Origin: Lophium mytilinum
Taxonomy: Eukaryota > Ascomycota > Dothideomycetes > Mytilinidiales > Mytilinidiaceae
Reading direction: 5' to 3'
Assembly (NCBI GenBank): GCA_010093605.1
Contig: MU004196.1
Span: 1,131,454 to 1,195,453 of the forward strand
DNA: 64,000 bases
This document shows positions 43,420 to 55,000 of this stretch, one piece after another. How positions within the stretch are numbered: position 1 is the first letter of the stretch; the number at the start of each line of letters is the position of its first letter. The notes under the pieces were generated by a model, which was not told the DNA's origin, did not search any database, and saw only the letters and a list, made by a program, of their open reading frames with translations. The position numbers and the translations under genes were made by a program.

Positions 43420-44325
43420 TCAAAGGATTTTGCTTATCCACCGCCGAATCGAAGGTTGATTTCTTGTGGGCATCGGCGTTGGAGCAACCACTGTAGCTGG
43501 TTGTATTCTTGTAAGTGTCGGCGTTGGGACAACTGCTGTTACTGGTTGTGCTTCTGCAGCCGGTTCAGTCGCCTTGGTCGTGGTATTCTTTGCCGCCGTC
43601 TTCTTGCCCTTTCTTTCCTCCTTGCACTTCTCCCGTTCTTCGTCGCTAGCGTGCTCATGATAATCACATACATCCATGCTCTTCCTTTTCTTTCCCGCTG
43701 CAAGATCGGCCATAGTGTCAAGTCCCTTGACCATCATCCCAAGGAGAAACGCGTGGGGGAGATCAGCCCGTAGCTTCCCATCTGTGTTTAATTCCTTGTT
43801 CTCGTTATAATCGTGTACCGACGCTAGGTATCCTTTCCGGATATACCTATCGATAAGCAGCTGGCATAGTGGAGAGTCCTCGGGCAGGAGGTCATAGGTG
43901 AGAATGACGCTTCTGTAGTAGGGCACCACACCCTCGCGCTCGTAGTAATCGAAGACGTGGTCTATGGCATCCCTTCGGAGGTTAGGAATCTCATATTGAT
44001 CGCCAAGTGCGTAGAGTCTTGTGACTATATCTAGCTTTGCTGAGGTTCTGAGATCGGTTCCTGGGTTGGTGGGTCGTGTCGGACGGGGATGGAGGCTGTA
44101 GTCTGAGAGTGGGCAAGGGAGGGTTTGATGGTAGAGCCAGTCCAGGAAGTTGCCAAATAGTGTCTCTTCAACGTCCTCCATGCTGGTGTTTCGCTCTTCT
44201 GCTTCTTTAAACGATCCTTTGAACATGGCGTGGAAGTAGTCTGAATAGTGGGTGAGAAGGTCCATGTGGGCAGTGTAAGGCTTCTTTTCGGTGCCGACGA
44301 AGATGGTGACCATCGTAGGATCCAT
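43420..44325 (-). CDS. BTB/POZ protein, cluster member 1
   Basis: An open frame of 301 residues read from ATG 44325. The BTB fold is clear: MVTIFVGTEKKPYTAHMDLL, then HYSDYFHAMFKGSFKEAEE and FGNFLDWLYHQTLP, with a following helix YALGDQYEIPNLRRDAIDH. BTB proteins dimerise and often serve as adaptors for Cullin-3 ligases; here no partner domain is seen. Near residue 225 is the motif CDYHEHASDEEREKC, shared with the two other members. The C-terminal 75 residues are Ala/Thr/Pro-rich with a near-repeat (VVPTPTLTRIQPA, VVAPTPMPTRNQP). An intron at 44330-44375 and an upstream segment coding for DHPSFL match the first exon of the paralogues, but no in-frame ATG precedes it here, so this copy may begin at the internal ATG. 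Confidence 0.82.
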   Translation of the reverse strand: MDPTMVTIFVGTEKKPYTAHMDLLTHYSDYFHAMFKGSFKEAEERNTSMEDVEETLFGNFLDWLYHQTLPCPLSDYSLHPRPTRPTNPGTDLRTSAKLDIVTRLYALGDQYEIPNLRRDAIDHVFDYYEREGVVPYYRSVILTYDLLPEDSPLCQLLIDRYIRKGYLASVHDYNENKELNTDGKLRADLPHAFLLGMMVKGLDTMADLAAGKKRKSMDVCDYHEHASDEEREKCKEERKGKKTAAKNTTTKATEPAAEAQPVTAVVPTPTLTRIQPATVVAPTPMPTRNQPSIRRWISKIL

Positions 44326-44375
44326 GATCCTGGAAGCATTAATGAATGGAATTTGTAAGATTCAAAGAGGCTCAC

Positions 44376-44975
44376 AAGAATGACGGATGATCAGTCTTTA
44401 GCTTTTCGTTGCTTGAAATCCTTGCGGAGTTGCCCAGGCTCAGCTTTGACCTCAAGACGTTGGAATAGTGATATTATAAGTGGTGCCGATCTGGGTAAGA
44501 AACTTCGACATATCCGACGGTGTTGAGATAAGGCATTGAAGCGCTGCGAGCCCCATTAGTTTACTACGACGTCTGCCTGGTTCCAATCAGTGGTAGGGTG
44601 GAAACAGGTTCAGCTAAGCAAGGGTCAAGAGCATGCACCGCCATAAGTGTGGCGTTGCGGCCCCCATTTCTCGTCACGCGCCAGCATTGGAAAGCCTGGC
44701 GTGTCGACACAGTGGAAGCTTCGCATCCTTTTGACTAACTGAAAACTTCCTGGCTGGGGTACTCCTGACGGTGGCATCGACCAGGCAAGGTGAGAACGTG
44801 GGCTTCTCTATTTAGCACTGCAATATTTCTGATGATGCTTGAGTACCTTGAGTAGCAAGAAGTAAGTAATCAAAAATCAGACGTACAATTGTACGTTCGA
44901 GCATATTGTATACTGTTGTATTTTTGAGAGCCTCCTGAGGTACCCTAAACCTCGCCTATTCAGCTAGACTTCCCC
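44376..44975. other. Spacer inside the BTB cluster
   Basis: 600 bp between members 1 and 2. It includes the open segment upstream of member 1 that codes for a lost-looking first exon (about 44376-44480, minus strand). No other gene. Confidence 0.5.
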
Positions 44976-45778
44976 CTAGACTTCGAATTGCGTGATATCT
45001 GCAATCTTATGCGCCGCTTCACAAGCCACACGTTCTTCGTCTACATGCTCATGATAGTCGCAAAGCTCCATCTTGTTGACTGCCGTGCCGTGTAGTAGCC
45101 GACCCATTTCCTGCATGACTCCGTAAAGATACGCATGAGGTAGATGTGCGCTCAACCGATCGTCGCCATCAGTATCCCATTTAATAGGATAATACCGCCT
45201 GGCAAATAAGTCGATATAGAATCTGCACAGAGGTGAGTTAGGTAGCAGAGACTCGAATGCTTCGATGACCTCCACATTAGAATGCAGGTCAAACATGTCA
45301 TCTCGATTGTATCTTTGAAAGATTACATCTAGGACGTCCTTCCGGAAGTTGGGGATCTGGTAACGATCGGCGAATATGTATAGTTTGACGAGCGGATATC
45401 GGCCTTCATCTTCATTGCAAGTGCAAGGCTGAGGCGGGTATATTGAGCTGCGTTCTCCACTTCCACAATCCTCAGGAAGTTTCTTCGAGTAGAGCCAATC
45501 CATGAAGAAGCCGAAAGTCCTCTCCTCGACTTCGTCCAAGGTCAACTCTTTCTTTTCTGCCTCTTTGAAGGATCCTGTGAATGCGGCTCGGAAGTACTCC
45601 GAGTAGTGAACGAGGAGGCCCATATGAGCATGGTAGGCCTTGCCTTCAGGGCCAACAAAGACGGTGGCTAAGTCCTGGGCCAAAACGCTAGAGGAATCAG
45701 CTTAGTTGCCACCACTTCGTGCGAGTCAACATACGAGAAGGACGGTGGGTCTTTCTTTAGCCTTCCGAGGGCCGCCAT
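44976..45778 (-). CDS. BTB/POZ protein, cluster member 2
   Basis: Exons 45735-45778 and 44976-45687 (minus strand) with a 47-nt intron encode 251 residues. The second exon has no ATG before the BTB fold, so the short first exon (MAALGRLKKDPPSF) is needed. The fold reads LATVFVGPEGKAYHAHMGLL, HYSEYFRAAFTGSFKEAEK and FFMDWLYSKKLPED, then FADRYQIPNFRKDVLDVIF. A Cys pair (CTCNEDEG) lies in the loop after the fold. The C-terminus holds CDYHEHVDEERVAC and ends KIADITQFEV. Very similar to member 3 over HYSEYFRAAFTGSFKEAE. Role unknown; likely a dimeric adaptor. No membrane segment or signal peptide. Confidence 0.85.
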
Positions 45779-46425
45779 TCTGCCGTTGTTGAATCGCGAA
45801 GATGGCCCACGAACTGGTAGAATGAGGGCAACGAGCAGCAGTGTGCGTTCGAAGAGGCTGTAATGCTGCTGAGGAGGACCGCGAAGGTAGCGCCAGGACT
45901 TGCGAGCCTCTCGGTGAAAAAGTGTGTTCTTCGAGACGAAAACAGGACTGGGCGTGAAGACGATGATAGAGGCAGTAAGGTCGCGCAGGGTTGCTCCGTC
46001 GCGAATAAGGGCCGCGAGGCCACTGACACCGCTAATCACGCACGCGGTGGTGGAGAAGGTAGCCTCCGCGTTGGTTGTTGGTTGAGTGATGTAAGGAAGA
46101 GGCAGCGGGCAGAGGAACCTTAAGTCGTTAATCCGCCAAGATAAGCCAGTGAAGTGAGGTGAGGTGAAGCGGTGACAACGTAATAGAAGCTTATAGATAG
46201 CCCTTGGTCGTGTGATCGTCCACCCGTAGACAAGATTGTCACAACTTCCGCTTTTGCTGACAAGAACGCTTTTTGTCCAAAGTAGCAAGAAAGATACCAT
46301 AATTAACTAAATGGGAGCTATTAACTCTTCATACATCTCATGCCGGTCCCCAATATCCAGGAGTCTACAATCCAGCTTGCACTCACAACAATTCACATCT
46401 CATCTTGATTTTCGATGAGGTGCTG
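45779..46425. other. Upstream region of BTB member 2
   Basis: About 650 bp of promoter and spacer. A minus-strand frame reaching 46300 overlaps the first exon of member 2 but contains its intron unspliced, so it is not a separate gene. Confidence 0.5.
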
Positions 46426-46606
46426 CACACGGCTCCAACTTACCCACCCAATACCACTGTTGGGGGTGGCCTGACTGCTGACCAGGCAGTTAGTTAAGAG
46501 GCAGTCTGGTCTGCACTGCCTGAAGCTTGACATCGCTCTGGAGTCTTCGAAACCCTGTAGGGGTACCCCAAGCAGTGGCGTACCAGTGCGCCTAGACTTG
46601 TAGCCT
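46426..46606 (+). mobile_element. MITE-like repeat, copy B
   Basis: Matches the element at 36275-36474 in the opposite orientation: shared phrases include ACCACTGTT, GGCAGTTAGT, GAAGCTTGACATCGC and CCAGTG followed by a worn version of the inverted end (AGACTTGTAGCCT). The left end is degraded. It lies head-to-tail with copy C, only about 7 bp away. Confidence 0.75.
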
Positions 46607-46612
46607 GTTACA

Positions 46613-46775
46613 GTAGCACCCCAACTTTCCCACGCAATACCACTGTTGGGGGTGGCCTGGCTGCTGAGCAGGCAATTAGTCAAGAGGTAGTCTCATATAC
46701 ACTGCTTGAAGCTTGACATCACCCTTGAGTCTTCGAAACCCTGTGGGGATACCCCAAGCAGTGGCGCACCAGTCC
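46613..46775 (+). mobile_element. MITE-like repeat, copy C
   Basis: A second copy in the same orientation as copy B, about 163 bp, sharing CCACTGTTGGGGGTGGCCTG and CTTGAAGCTTGACATC with it. The right end lacks the inverted repeat. Copies B and C together form a direct tandem pair between BTB members 2 and 3. Confidence 0.75.
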
Positions 46776-47500
46776 TTCGCCTATTTGAAGCTATTGATAA
46801 ATGCAGCCGGATGTGCCACGGTTTACAGGAAAAGCAGACTGCCGCCCTTTTTGCTGTGCTATAGTCAAAAAGGGATAATGTATGTACCTACAATGCCTTG
46901 TCGCATACCTGTATACACTTGTCTGCCGCCGTCTGAAGTGCGTCGACATACTTTCCCCAATTGGAAAATGATGCAAGCTCAGTACTTTGGACTTTCGAAG
47001 AGCTTGCCGGGGTACCTCAAACAGCGGTATACACAAATCTTTTCGTAGAAGATCAAGCTCAAGGTGGCAAGCATCACCATATATAAATCGATTAGAAAGG
47101 GAGATTTTGCTTCTTTATACCTACCAAATGCTGGGCCGAAAGAAAAGAGTATGCTGTTTTGGAAGGACGGCAAGATATGGAAAGAGCAATAGAAGCATCC
47201 CGCAAGAGATCTCTCCTACCGTTCTACCTCCCTGAAAACACCCATTCTTGTTCGGAGATAGTTACCCAGAGAGAGAAGCCTGGCTGGCATCTGGGCATTG
47301 ACGGCTTGGTGATTTTCTCGCCATGTATGCCGCGAAAGAGATAAAAATGAGATGAGTAGATAGGGCTAGAAGAAGAAATTTTCGTGGTCGAGGATCAAGT
47401 GATACAACCCCAGTCCCCTCTGCCATATCTCCACTAACCGGGAGTCTTGCCGGAAAATCTGCCGTCTGAGAGATGTGGCGCGCTGTTCAAGCATCGGTAT
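46776..47500. other. Spacer with a weak repeat remnant
   Basis: About 725 bp without a gene. Around 46960-47035 a stretch with CTTTCGAAG, GGGGTACCTCAAACAGCGG resembles the right half of the same repeat family in worn form. The rest has short frames only. Confidence 0.5.
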
Positions 47501-48280
47501 CTAGCGGTCGATGTCGGCGACTCCATGGCTCTGCTCGCATTGCTTGCGCTCTTTGTCATCCGCGTGCTCATGGTAGTCGCAAAGCTTCAGCTTCAGTGTA
47601 GAGCGCTGGTTCTGATTGATAGCCTTTGTGTTATCCGCTATCTTGATCAGAGCTTCGATGAGAAACTCATTTTGTAGGCAGGACGGATTCTTGTTCATTT
47701 TCTTTGCACGGGTAATATAGTAAGGGGTAAACCTTCTGGCAAAGATGTCCAGCATGAACTTGCGCATTGGGGATGTTTCCGGCAGAAACTCATATGCTCT
47801 AGCGATGGCACCAGGCGATGGCAGTAATTCGAGACTGGTGGTAAGGCTCTGGAAGATATGATCAATGACATACTTCCGGAGCTTCGGTATTTGATATTTG
47901 TCGCCTAGAATATAGAGTTCGATGATGCCGCGGTATTGAAGCCGGCCGGTCTCGGGATCCTTGTCTTCCTCCGTGGGGGAGATCTCACGATAATAGAGCC
48001 AGTCGACAAAGCGGTCAAAGGTTGACTTTTTGACATCTGAGAGGCTGATTTTCTTGTCTTCCGCCTCTTTGAAAGAGCCCGTAAAGGCGGCCCGAAAGTA
48101 TTCGGAGTAGTGTATCAGCAGGTCGAGGTGGATGATGTAGGCTTTCTCAGTCTTGCCAACTAGGATAGTAACCACGGTCTGCTTCATCGTCCTGGGCCCT
48201 CATTAGATTCTGTCAATAGCCTGGAAACGCGGACTAGGGCCCACGTACCGAAAAGAGGGACGATCAGTGTTTTTCCGCAT
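47501..48280 (-). CDS. BTB/POZ protein, cluster member 3
   Basis: Exons 48249-48280 and 47501-48191 (minus strand), 57-nt intron, 240 residues. The first exon encodes MRKNTDRPSF, like the DPPSF end of member 2's first exon, and the splice falls at the same phase. A second ATG at 48187 could also serve. The fold reads VVTILVGKTEKAYIIHLDLL, HYSEYFRAAFTGSFKEAED and FDRFVDWLYYREIS, then LGDKYQIPKLRKYVIDHIF. The C-terminus carries LKLCDYHEHADDKERKQC and ends SHGVADIDR. A basic loop (ITRAKKMNKNP) precedes it. Same family and orientation as members 1 and 2, so the three arose by tandem duplication. Function unknown. Confidence 0.86.
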
Positions 48281-49192
48281 TGTCGCTCCGCCCGTCATTG
48301 TTGCTTGGATTGCGGCACAAGCATCAACGAAAGTGCTTGAAGAAAGCAGGTTACGCAGGCCTGAAGAGTGAGCTCTACGCCGATCGCTTTAGCAAAACAA
48401 GGAAGTGGAAGGAGGAAGCTAGCTCACGCAAAGGACTCCAGTCGGAAGTGAAGGAGGTGAAGTCGTCTGCGATCGAGATGGTAATCGATGAAGTGGCTTT
48501 AGCTCAAAATATTGGGAAACAAGGTATGTGAGATTGTACTCTTGCTTGCCACTGTTTGACTTGCCTTAACACGCTTTTGGGAGCCAGAACCGGCTGGAAT
48601 TCGATCGCTCTGAGCAATGGGTAAGCTTGCTAAGCCACCTCAGACCGCGGCGAACAATTGCGCACAGCTGGAGTTGTGGGCCGTCATTCCTGATTTCCTA
48701 AGATTTTGTTGAAACGACAAGCAGCGTTGGAAGAGTATACGCAACATTTTGACCAGTCAAAGCGAAGGCATCCACATCAAGAATCCACGGCGGCATGCCG
48801 ACTGAGTTCATATCGTTGTTCCGTTCGTCTTTTATCTACTCATGTCTCTCTGATAGTATGCTCGAGGAAAATAAACCAAAATATACAAGCTAGCCCATAC
48901 TCCGCAAGTCCAACATACACAGTAAATGTGAGACGCCAAACTCGAACAAGAATCCAATCTCAAGGAAAGATGGCAGCAGCAGGGCTTCAGAAAAACTATA
49001 AACACAATGAAGAAAGAAGTATGCAATGGAAAATCGAGCTCACAGGATCGTACGCTTATTCGAAAAGAGATAATACAAGAACCCATCTTCATCATTAAAA
49101 GTCGTAGCTTTAGTCGTTATTATGTTGCTGCATCGTCAAACTCCCCTCAATTTTCGTCAATCTGTCAAGCCTCCGTGACTGAACAGGATCAC
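48281..49192. other. Spacer between BTB member 3 and the Vtc5-like gene
   Basis: About 910 bp. It holds the promoter of member 3 and the 3' region of the Vtc5-like gene. A plus-strand frame at 48280-48531 (83 codons) has no supporting feature. Nothing else recognised. Confidence 0.5.
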
Positions 49193-52058
49193 TCAGGCCA
49201 AAACCCATCTCAACAGCAGCACATCAACAACCACAACGGCGACAACAATCAAGAACACGACAGTTTGGTGGAACCACCCGAGCCTCTCATGCCTCGTGCG
49301 CATGCTAGCAACTGCTACAATCAAGAGCAGCAAGTTCGCAATCGTTCCGAATAAGATTCCGGCGTCTATGACACCTCTCTCTTTACGTCGGCCTGTAACG
49401 ATCAGTGTCCCAAGGATGACGTCGATGACTACCGATGCGACAAGGCAAGTGGCATAGAGGCGGAGCTTCGTCATATCCCGATCGTGCTGGCGCGCCTCGA
49501 TCAACTCCATGAGCGTATGTATCTCGTGAGCCGATTGGCTTCGCCTGATCTCGGAGTGTTGCCTCCTGGGGACAGGGCGCGAGCCAAACAAACTGCTAAA
49601 GAACCCCTGGCTATTGTTGGAGTCTTGCGATGCAGTCGGGCTTTGTCCTGTCTGAGTCGCACGGACAGCCTCGTCAACACTCGATTCATCGTCATCACCA
49701 TCACTGGTCGGCGATATCGGAGAATGTGGCTGAAGTAAAGGACTCTCCTCAGGACGCTTGCCCAACCGGAACAGACGCTGAGTCTTGTGTGCCCACTTCA
49801 AAAGAGTGTCTTGGCCAGGGAAGTTGACAGACGAGTTTGGATCGATGTAGATGAAGTACGCTTCATCTTCAGAGCCGTCTTCAGGATGATCGTATTCGTT
49901 CCAATAGCTTTGTCGATCTTGCGTTTGATCAGATGGTTCTTTAGGTATGACCGTCCCGTAAGATCTTCGCTTATTCTTGAAAGAACTCAAAGTAGGGGTT
50001 TCGAGGTATTCTGGGCCAGAAGTTGCTGATGACTCCAAATTGTGGATCGTACTAGGGCTCGTCTGTCCATCTGTGGCTGATGTTGTCGATCTTGATGTGG
50101 GCTGTGATGCGGAAGGAGCAGATAAGCCCACGGTTGCAGCTGATCTGGGTTGTTTTTTGACGGCATCTGGAAGTTTCCGAATATCAGTTGCTAGAGTAGG
50201 GATCCAAAGCGGTGGGGACAGGGCATTCGATTTAGAGCAAGCCCAAACTGCGTGAACCTCGAGAGAGAATCCGCGCACGCGTTCAGTCTGTTGTTTGTCA
50301 GTGGAAGTATGAAGGTGGTAGTTAAGAGACTTACCAGGTGGGCACGATCCAAAGCTTTGATTATCTCCGCGGATTGTGTACCCTCTCTTCGAACCTCCAG
50401 AACGGCATGCGGAAAGCTGTGTGACTCTGTACGTGCTTTCTGTAGCCAATCGCTGTCTGTCAGCTCGCCCGGAACATACTTCTTCATGCTGATCTTTCTA
50501 TCAAGAGTAGCCCATAGGCCACCAAATGTGTTGTTTCCCAGACCAATAAAGCGCGTCCGCTTCGACGTGACTTCAGCGAGGGGTGCTACCTCTTTGTGAG
50601 CAGTCAACCATTCCCGAACACTCTCAATGGCCTTAGCAGCAGCATCCACATCTTGTCCACCATTTTCAGATGAAGCGGACGAGTACGAGGGCCGACGGGA
50701 AGTAAAGGGGGTCGCGGTGTCCAAGAAAGCGTCAACGTATTTGCGTTTTAGCTTCGCCAATTTCGAGTCGGGCGCGCCTTTCTTCGAATCTAGGCCCACC
50801 ATTGCGACAGCTTCTCCACTAGACGTCCAACGAACATTGCCAGCAGCTTTTGTCAGATATCTCCCCGTGACTTCTTCACTGTCACTGATTGGACTGGCAT
50901 TTTGCTTCTTAGCGAAGTTCTCCGGATTGTCTAGGACGATTATGCCGATATCGTCTTCCTTGCCAAAGTTTCCGGTACTGTCGGTTTTGAAAGACGAGTT
51001 TCGACGAAGAGGTGTCGGGTTTGCAGAGCTCTGGGCCGTGCTTTTAGCTTTCCCGGAACTGTAGAGCCGCATGTACTGCAATAGGAGAACCTGAACTTCT
51101 ACAATATGATCGGGATGTATCCAGTAGGTTGCCTTATTTCCTCCGGCACCGATGGGGACCGTGGCCAGGGTGGTGTCGTATCCAACCTCCGAGCTCTCCT
51201 CGATGGCATTGAATATCTGGGAAGCGGTTGAGGACGAGATGGATCCTCGTGGGCTCACAGAGGCAGAAAGGGCGGTCAGAGTATTTGGCGGAACGATGTG
51301 AGACTTTGAATAAGCTGAAACTTCGAAAGGAGCCCTGACAGAGTGAAGAACATCTGTGTATAGATCGAGAAGGTATCCCAGGTCCAGTTGGCAGAAACTA
51401 TCCGGCTTGTCTGTGACCTCGGCCCTGAATCGCAGCCCCAACTCCGAGCTTCGTGTCCATTTCTTGTATTTCTTCAATAGCTTCGTGAAGGCAGTTCGTT
51501 GGGCAGCCCTGTATCGTGAGAGGGATCGGACTTCCTCGCCAGCTCTATAAAATGTGAGTAGGCACCACTTTTGGGAGCGGCGGACGTACTTGGAAACGTC
51601 AGCATCAAACTTGGCATATCGCTCCACCAGCCTTGCAGGTAATCGAGTATCTTGGGATATGGGATGGCGTGATTGAAGCTCGATGATGCGTTTGTTGATA
51701 TGTTCTGCTAGTTGTCAGCAATTGACTCCCTGCAGACATAGCAGGATGACTGACCCAACCGCCTTTCGATCTCGCCGCTTTTGCTCTTGATGAAAAGATT
51801 TATACGGTCATGCTGCTCCAACAGCAACGAAAACAGCTCGTCCTCGAACTCTTGGGCGTTCTCATCGCTCTGACCAGGTATAGCAACCGCCTTCCCGTTC
51901 CCTGGGGTTGTGTGCTCTTTGATTAGGTGTTTGATGTCATCGTAGTCGACGTTGTCTGTTCAGAATAGGTCAGCTGGAAGTCCGCGGAAGTGCGGGAGTG
52001 ACATACGATGTCCCCATTGCGGTATCGAACGCTGCCTGAGCGTTTCGCCGTATTTCAT
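49193..52058 (-). CDS. VTC5: SPX and VTC-like membrane protein, Vtc5 type
   Basis: Minus-strand exons 52007-52058, 51755-51955, 51590-51707, 50335-51544 and 49193-50287, with introns of 45-51 nt, give 891 residues. The vacuolar transporter chaperone complex makes and imports polyphosphate; Vtc5 is an accessory subunit that stimulates it. An N-terminal SPX domain starts MKYGETLRQRSIPQWGHHNV and includes EFEDELFSLLLEQHDRINLF and the basic AFTKLLKKYKKWT helix that binds inositol pyrophosphates. The central VTC-like region (YWIHPDHIVEVQVLLLQYMR to LTERVRGFSLEVHAVW) is interrupted by Ser-rich linkers. The C-terminus has three membrane segments (ATCLVASVVIDVILGTLIVT, AGILFGTIANLLLLIVAVA, TVVFLIVVAVVVVDVLLL), the DUF202 pattern. 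The third intron, removed between DVSK and AGEEV, restores the SPX domain. Subunit call (Vtc5 rather than Vtc4) is by layout. Confidence 0.85.
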
Positions 52059-55000
52059 ATCCCGATAAGATAGAGAGCTGAATCGGCACCGCCGTCTGTA
52101 TTGTGGTTCTGGAAGGGTTCGAGTTGTGGACTTGGTGTGTTGTTGTCGCGTGCGGTCTGGACAAAGAGCTTCGGTGCTCGCGATTGACGCTGGTAAATAG
52201 CTTCCAGATAAGGCCGCAACAGGTCAATTGGCTGTGCAAGGAAGCTTCTCTGTCTTGGTGAAATGGAGGTGTGACACAGCGGTTCAATGCAGCGTCAGGG
52301 AACCGTGGAGTGGAGAGTTAACGGGTGCAGCTGTGGTTTTGGTCTAGACTGTGACGCAACGACGGAAGCAGGTTCTAAGGTACCAAGAGTCTCTCCCGCC
52401 GCTAAAATTGGCAGTGGGCTGAGGAATACAGGACTTCTTCTAGCGAATTCAAGGAATGAGACAGCGACTGGCGCCTGTAAACGGTATTGCTGGGGAATTG
52501 GACAAGTGAATAGGAGCTGGAGGGAGAGCGAGTGGACATGGCTGACCGCGGCGATATCATGGGCACGAAGGCGGCTGCGATCTCCACTCTGCAGCGCGCT
52601 GACAGGGATTCTTTTTGGAGGCATTTTGTAACGAGGCCGGTGCATGCCGCTATCAAACCAGCCACTCTGCAGCTCTTGCGCCGCTTCGTCTGGTACAGAC
52701 ATCGACGTAACGCGGCCCCTCTTCCGACCCCGATAGTAGCGCTATTTACCCCTCCGTCGAAAGGCAGCGGTGCCAACATCCTCAAGGCGAGAATCCGGGA
52801 GGGCGTACGACTGAGGACAGCTTCAAAACCTCATATTTTGTTTTCACTTGCCTGTCAGCCTCAGAACGCCAATCAACGCCTGCTAGCCGGGTCGGAGATA
52901 GAGCCTATCTCGAGGCTCCGTCCAGGTGTTGAAAATTCCTGCACACCACGTTGGCCACCGTGCATCAGCTTCCCAAAATCCAGAGCCTGTAAAATTTCTG
53001 CCCCATCACTCCGCATCCGCATCTGCACCTGCAGGTGTCTTTATTGCCGGACGGTACGTTATGTAACCTTGCTGACGACTCGCCGGATTGGCTTTGACGG
53101 ACGGTTGCATGTTCGCGGTGCTACTTCTCCTGAATGCGCGGAGCTGTGGTGATTGACTGCCCACATGCACTCAGGCTGCTGTCACAAATACGAATCTATC
53201 ATCTTAAGAAGCTTTCTCGTTCCTTCAAACACTCAACCTCATCGAATCTGAGTCCAGTATGAACGCGTATTAGCGGCCAACCTTAACTTTGACTGCCTCG
53301 CATAGCTCTGCAAAGGGATCCTACCATTAGCTTCAAGGGACCCCGTAACACCCTTCTTATCTAGGTCTGCTGCTTCAGATCGTGTGCCATCCTACTTAAT
53401 CGAGAATTCGAGATGAGTATTCAGTGCCGAAGGAATTCTCTCGTAATCGCTTCTGAGTACCTTCTTCTCCGCCTGCTATCTCTGACAACACCCGCTGTCA
53501 CTCAATCTATTCACGCCCTTTGCTTTTCTCCACTATGCAAAGCAGATCACTCCATCTTTGGACTCACTTCACAACACGATATCACGGCAAATCCCTGGTG
53601 TTGAACTGGGATAACAGACCTTGTCGGCAGTTTGCTCGACCAAGCGAGCGCGTCCCGCAGGGGAAAATGATTGCGATACGCCAATTCAGTCAAGGGCCCT
53701 GACATGCCCACAAAACTGCAAGTGCCTCCCCTGACGCCAACCGTTCAATAACAGATGATCAGTGACCCACGTGTTCGAATGCAGTCGTTGTATTGGCTCC
53801 AGTTCCGACCTCGCAGAACTGTCACGATGAGGCTGTTCGTGCTGTCGTACAACTCCTATCTTTCGTTTCACTGAATTTCTTTCGTGTTCTGCTCGCGTGC
53901 CCAACTGCTGTTATCGGCAGTGGTCGCATTGAAGAATACAGCCAATCAAACGGGTTCTCCATCACACTCCGAAGCTAGGAGCTGAGTTCTGGATTTCCTT
54001 CTAGCACCTTCACATGCTCACGCTGATCCACCAACCCCGCCTTTCAACTCCCGCCAAGCTAATGCTTCATTCGTAACACCAAACACCTGTGCAGCATCGC
54101 AGCATTTTCTGGCGCCATTTTATCAACATCCTCACCATATCACGCCTATTCTCACGTCACCTCGACCTCTGGTTTCACGTGGCGGTTGCAGAGTTTCCAC
54201 CCGGCGCTCTGTTTCCCCGGATGCCTGCTCTATGACGTGGTTCTCGGAAACTATGGCGAGGAATTGCACAACGAATCTGCTATCCTCGTGTAGTCGAAAC
54301 ATGCAGCTGGCCAAAACGGAACGAACCGCTGCAGACTGCATCCATGCTCGGCCTGCATCACGCTGAGCAACTGGCCATCGGGAGGCTTGGTGTGCATCTA
54401 CGCCAAACGGCTGTTCGAGACCACAATTGGTGTCCTAGCATCGGAGGTCCTCCTCGGAGCGGCTGCAGACGGGGAGGCGGGCTTATCTCCTCATGATGGG
54501 ATTTCATCACCGATAAGTTCGCATCGCTGATCACTTCGCTAAGTTCTCGTCTGAGCTATGGCGATTGAAGCAGATGGCATTCTCACCCTCCATCTTTCAG
54601 CATCCTATCCGCGGAAGCCCATGACCTCGGCTTATGTGACACGAGTCTAGTCAGTGCAGCCGCTTCCACAGCAGAGGAATTCCACGGAGAAGATGATATG
54701 TGCCCTGCATGAACTCATGGCGATAGTGAATTCGCTTAGTGTTCGCTAAGTGAAGATTCTCAAGATACTCGGTTCGAAATAATGGGCCAAGTGCTGTGTC
54801 CTCCATTACCTGTAGATCTAACAGAGAGATGGAGAGAGTGTAATCATTCGCGTACCAACGCCTTTCTATACGGGTCTCTGTTGACCAATAAAGAGTTTTT
54901 TGTGATTGTGGAAGAGATCTTAACCCGAGAAAGATAGTCAGACCAATAGATGCACTGACCCGAGCAACCCGTACTGCCAATACAATTAACAAGACGCTAC

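Noticed and set aside
44813-44940. Possible promoter motifs with repeated GTAC near 44880-44900
   Set aside because: GTACAATTGTAC is a small palindrome, but a single copy without context is not enough to call an operator.
48280-48531. 83-codon plus-strand frame upstream of BTB member 3
   Set aside because: It is antisense to the first exon of member 3 and has no supporting feature.
52532-53152. 206-codon open frame on the plus strand
   Set aside because: Residue content is random-looking with many Arg/Cys/Pro; no motif and no splice context.
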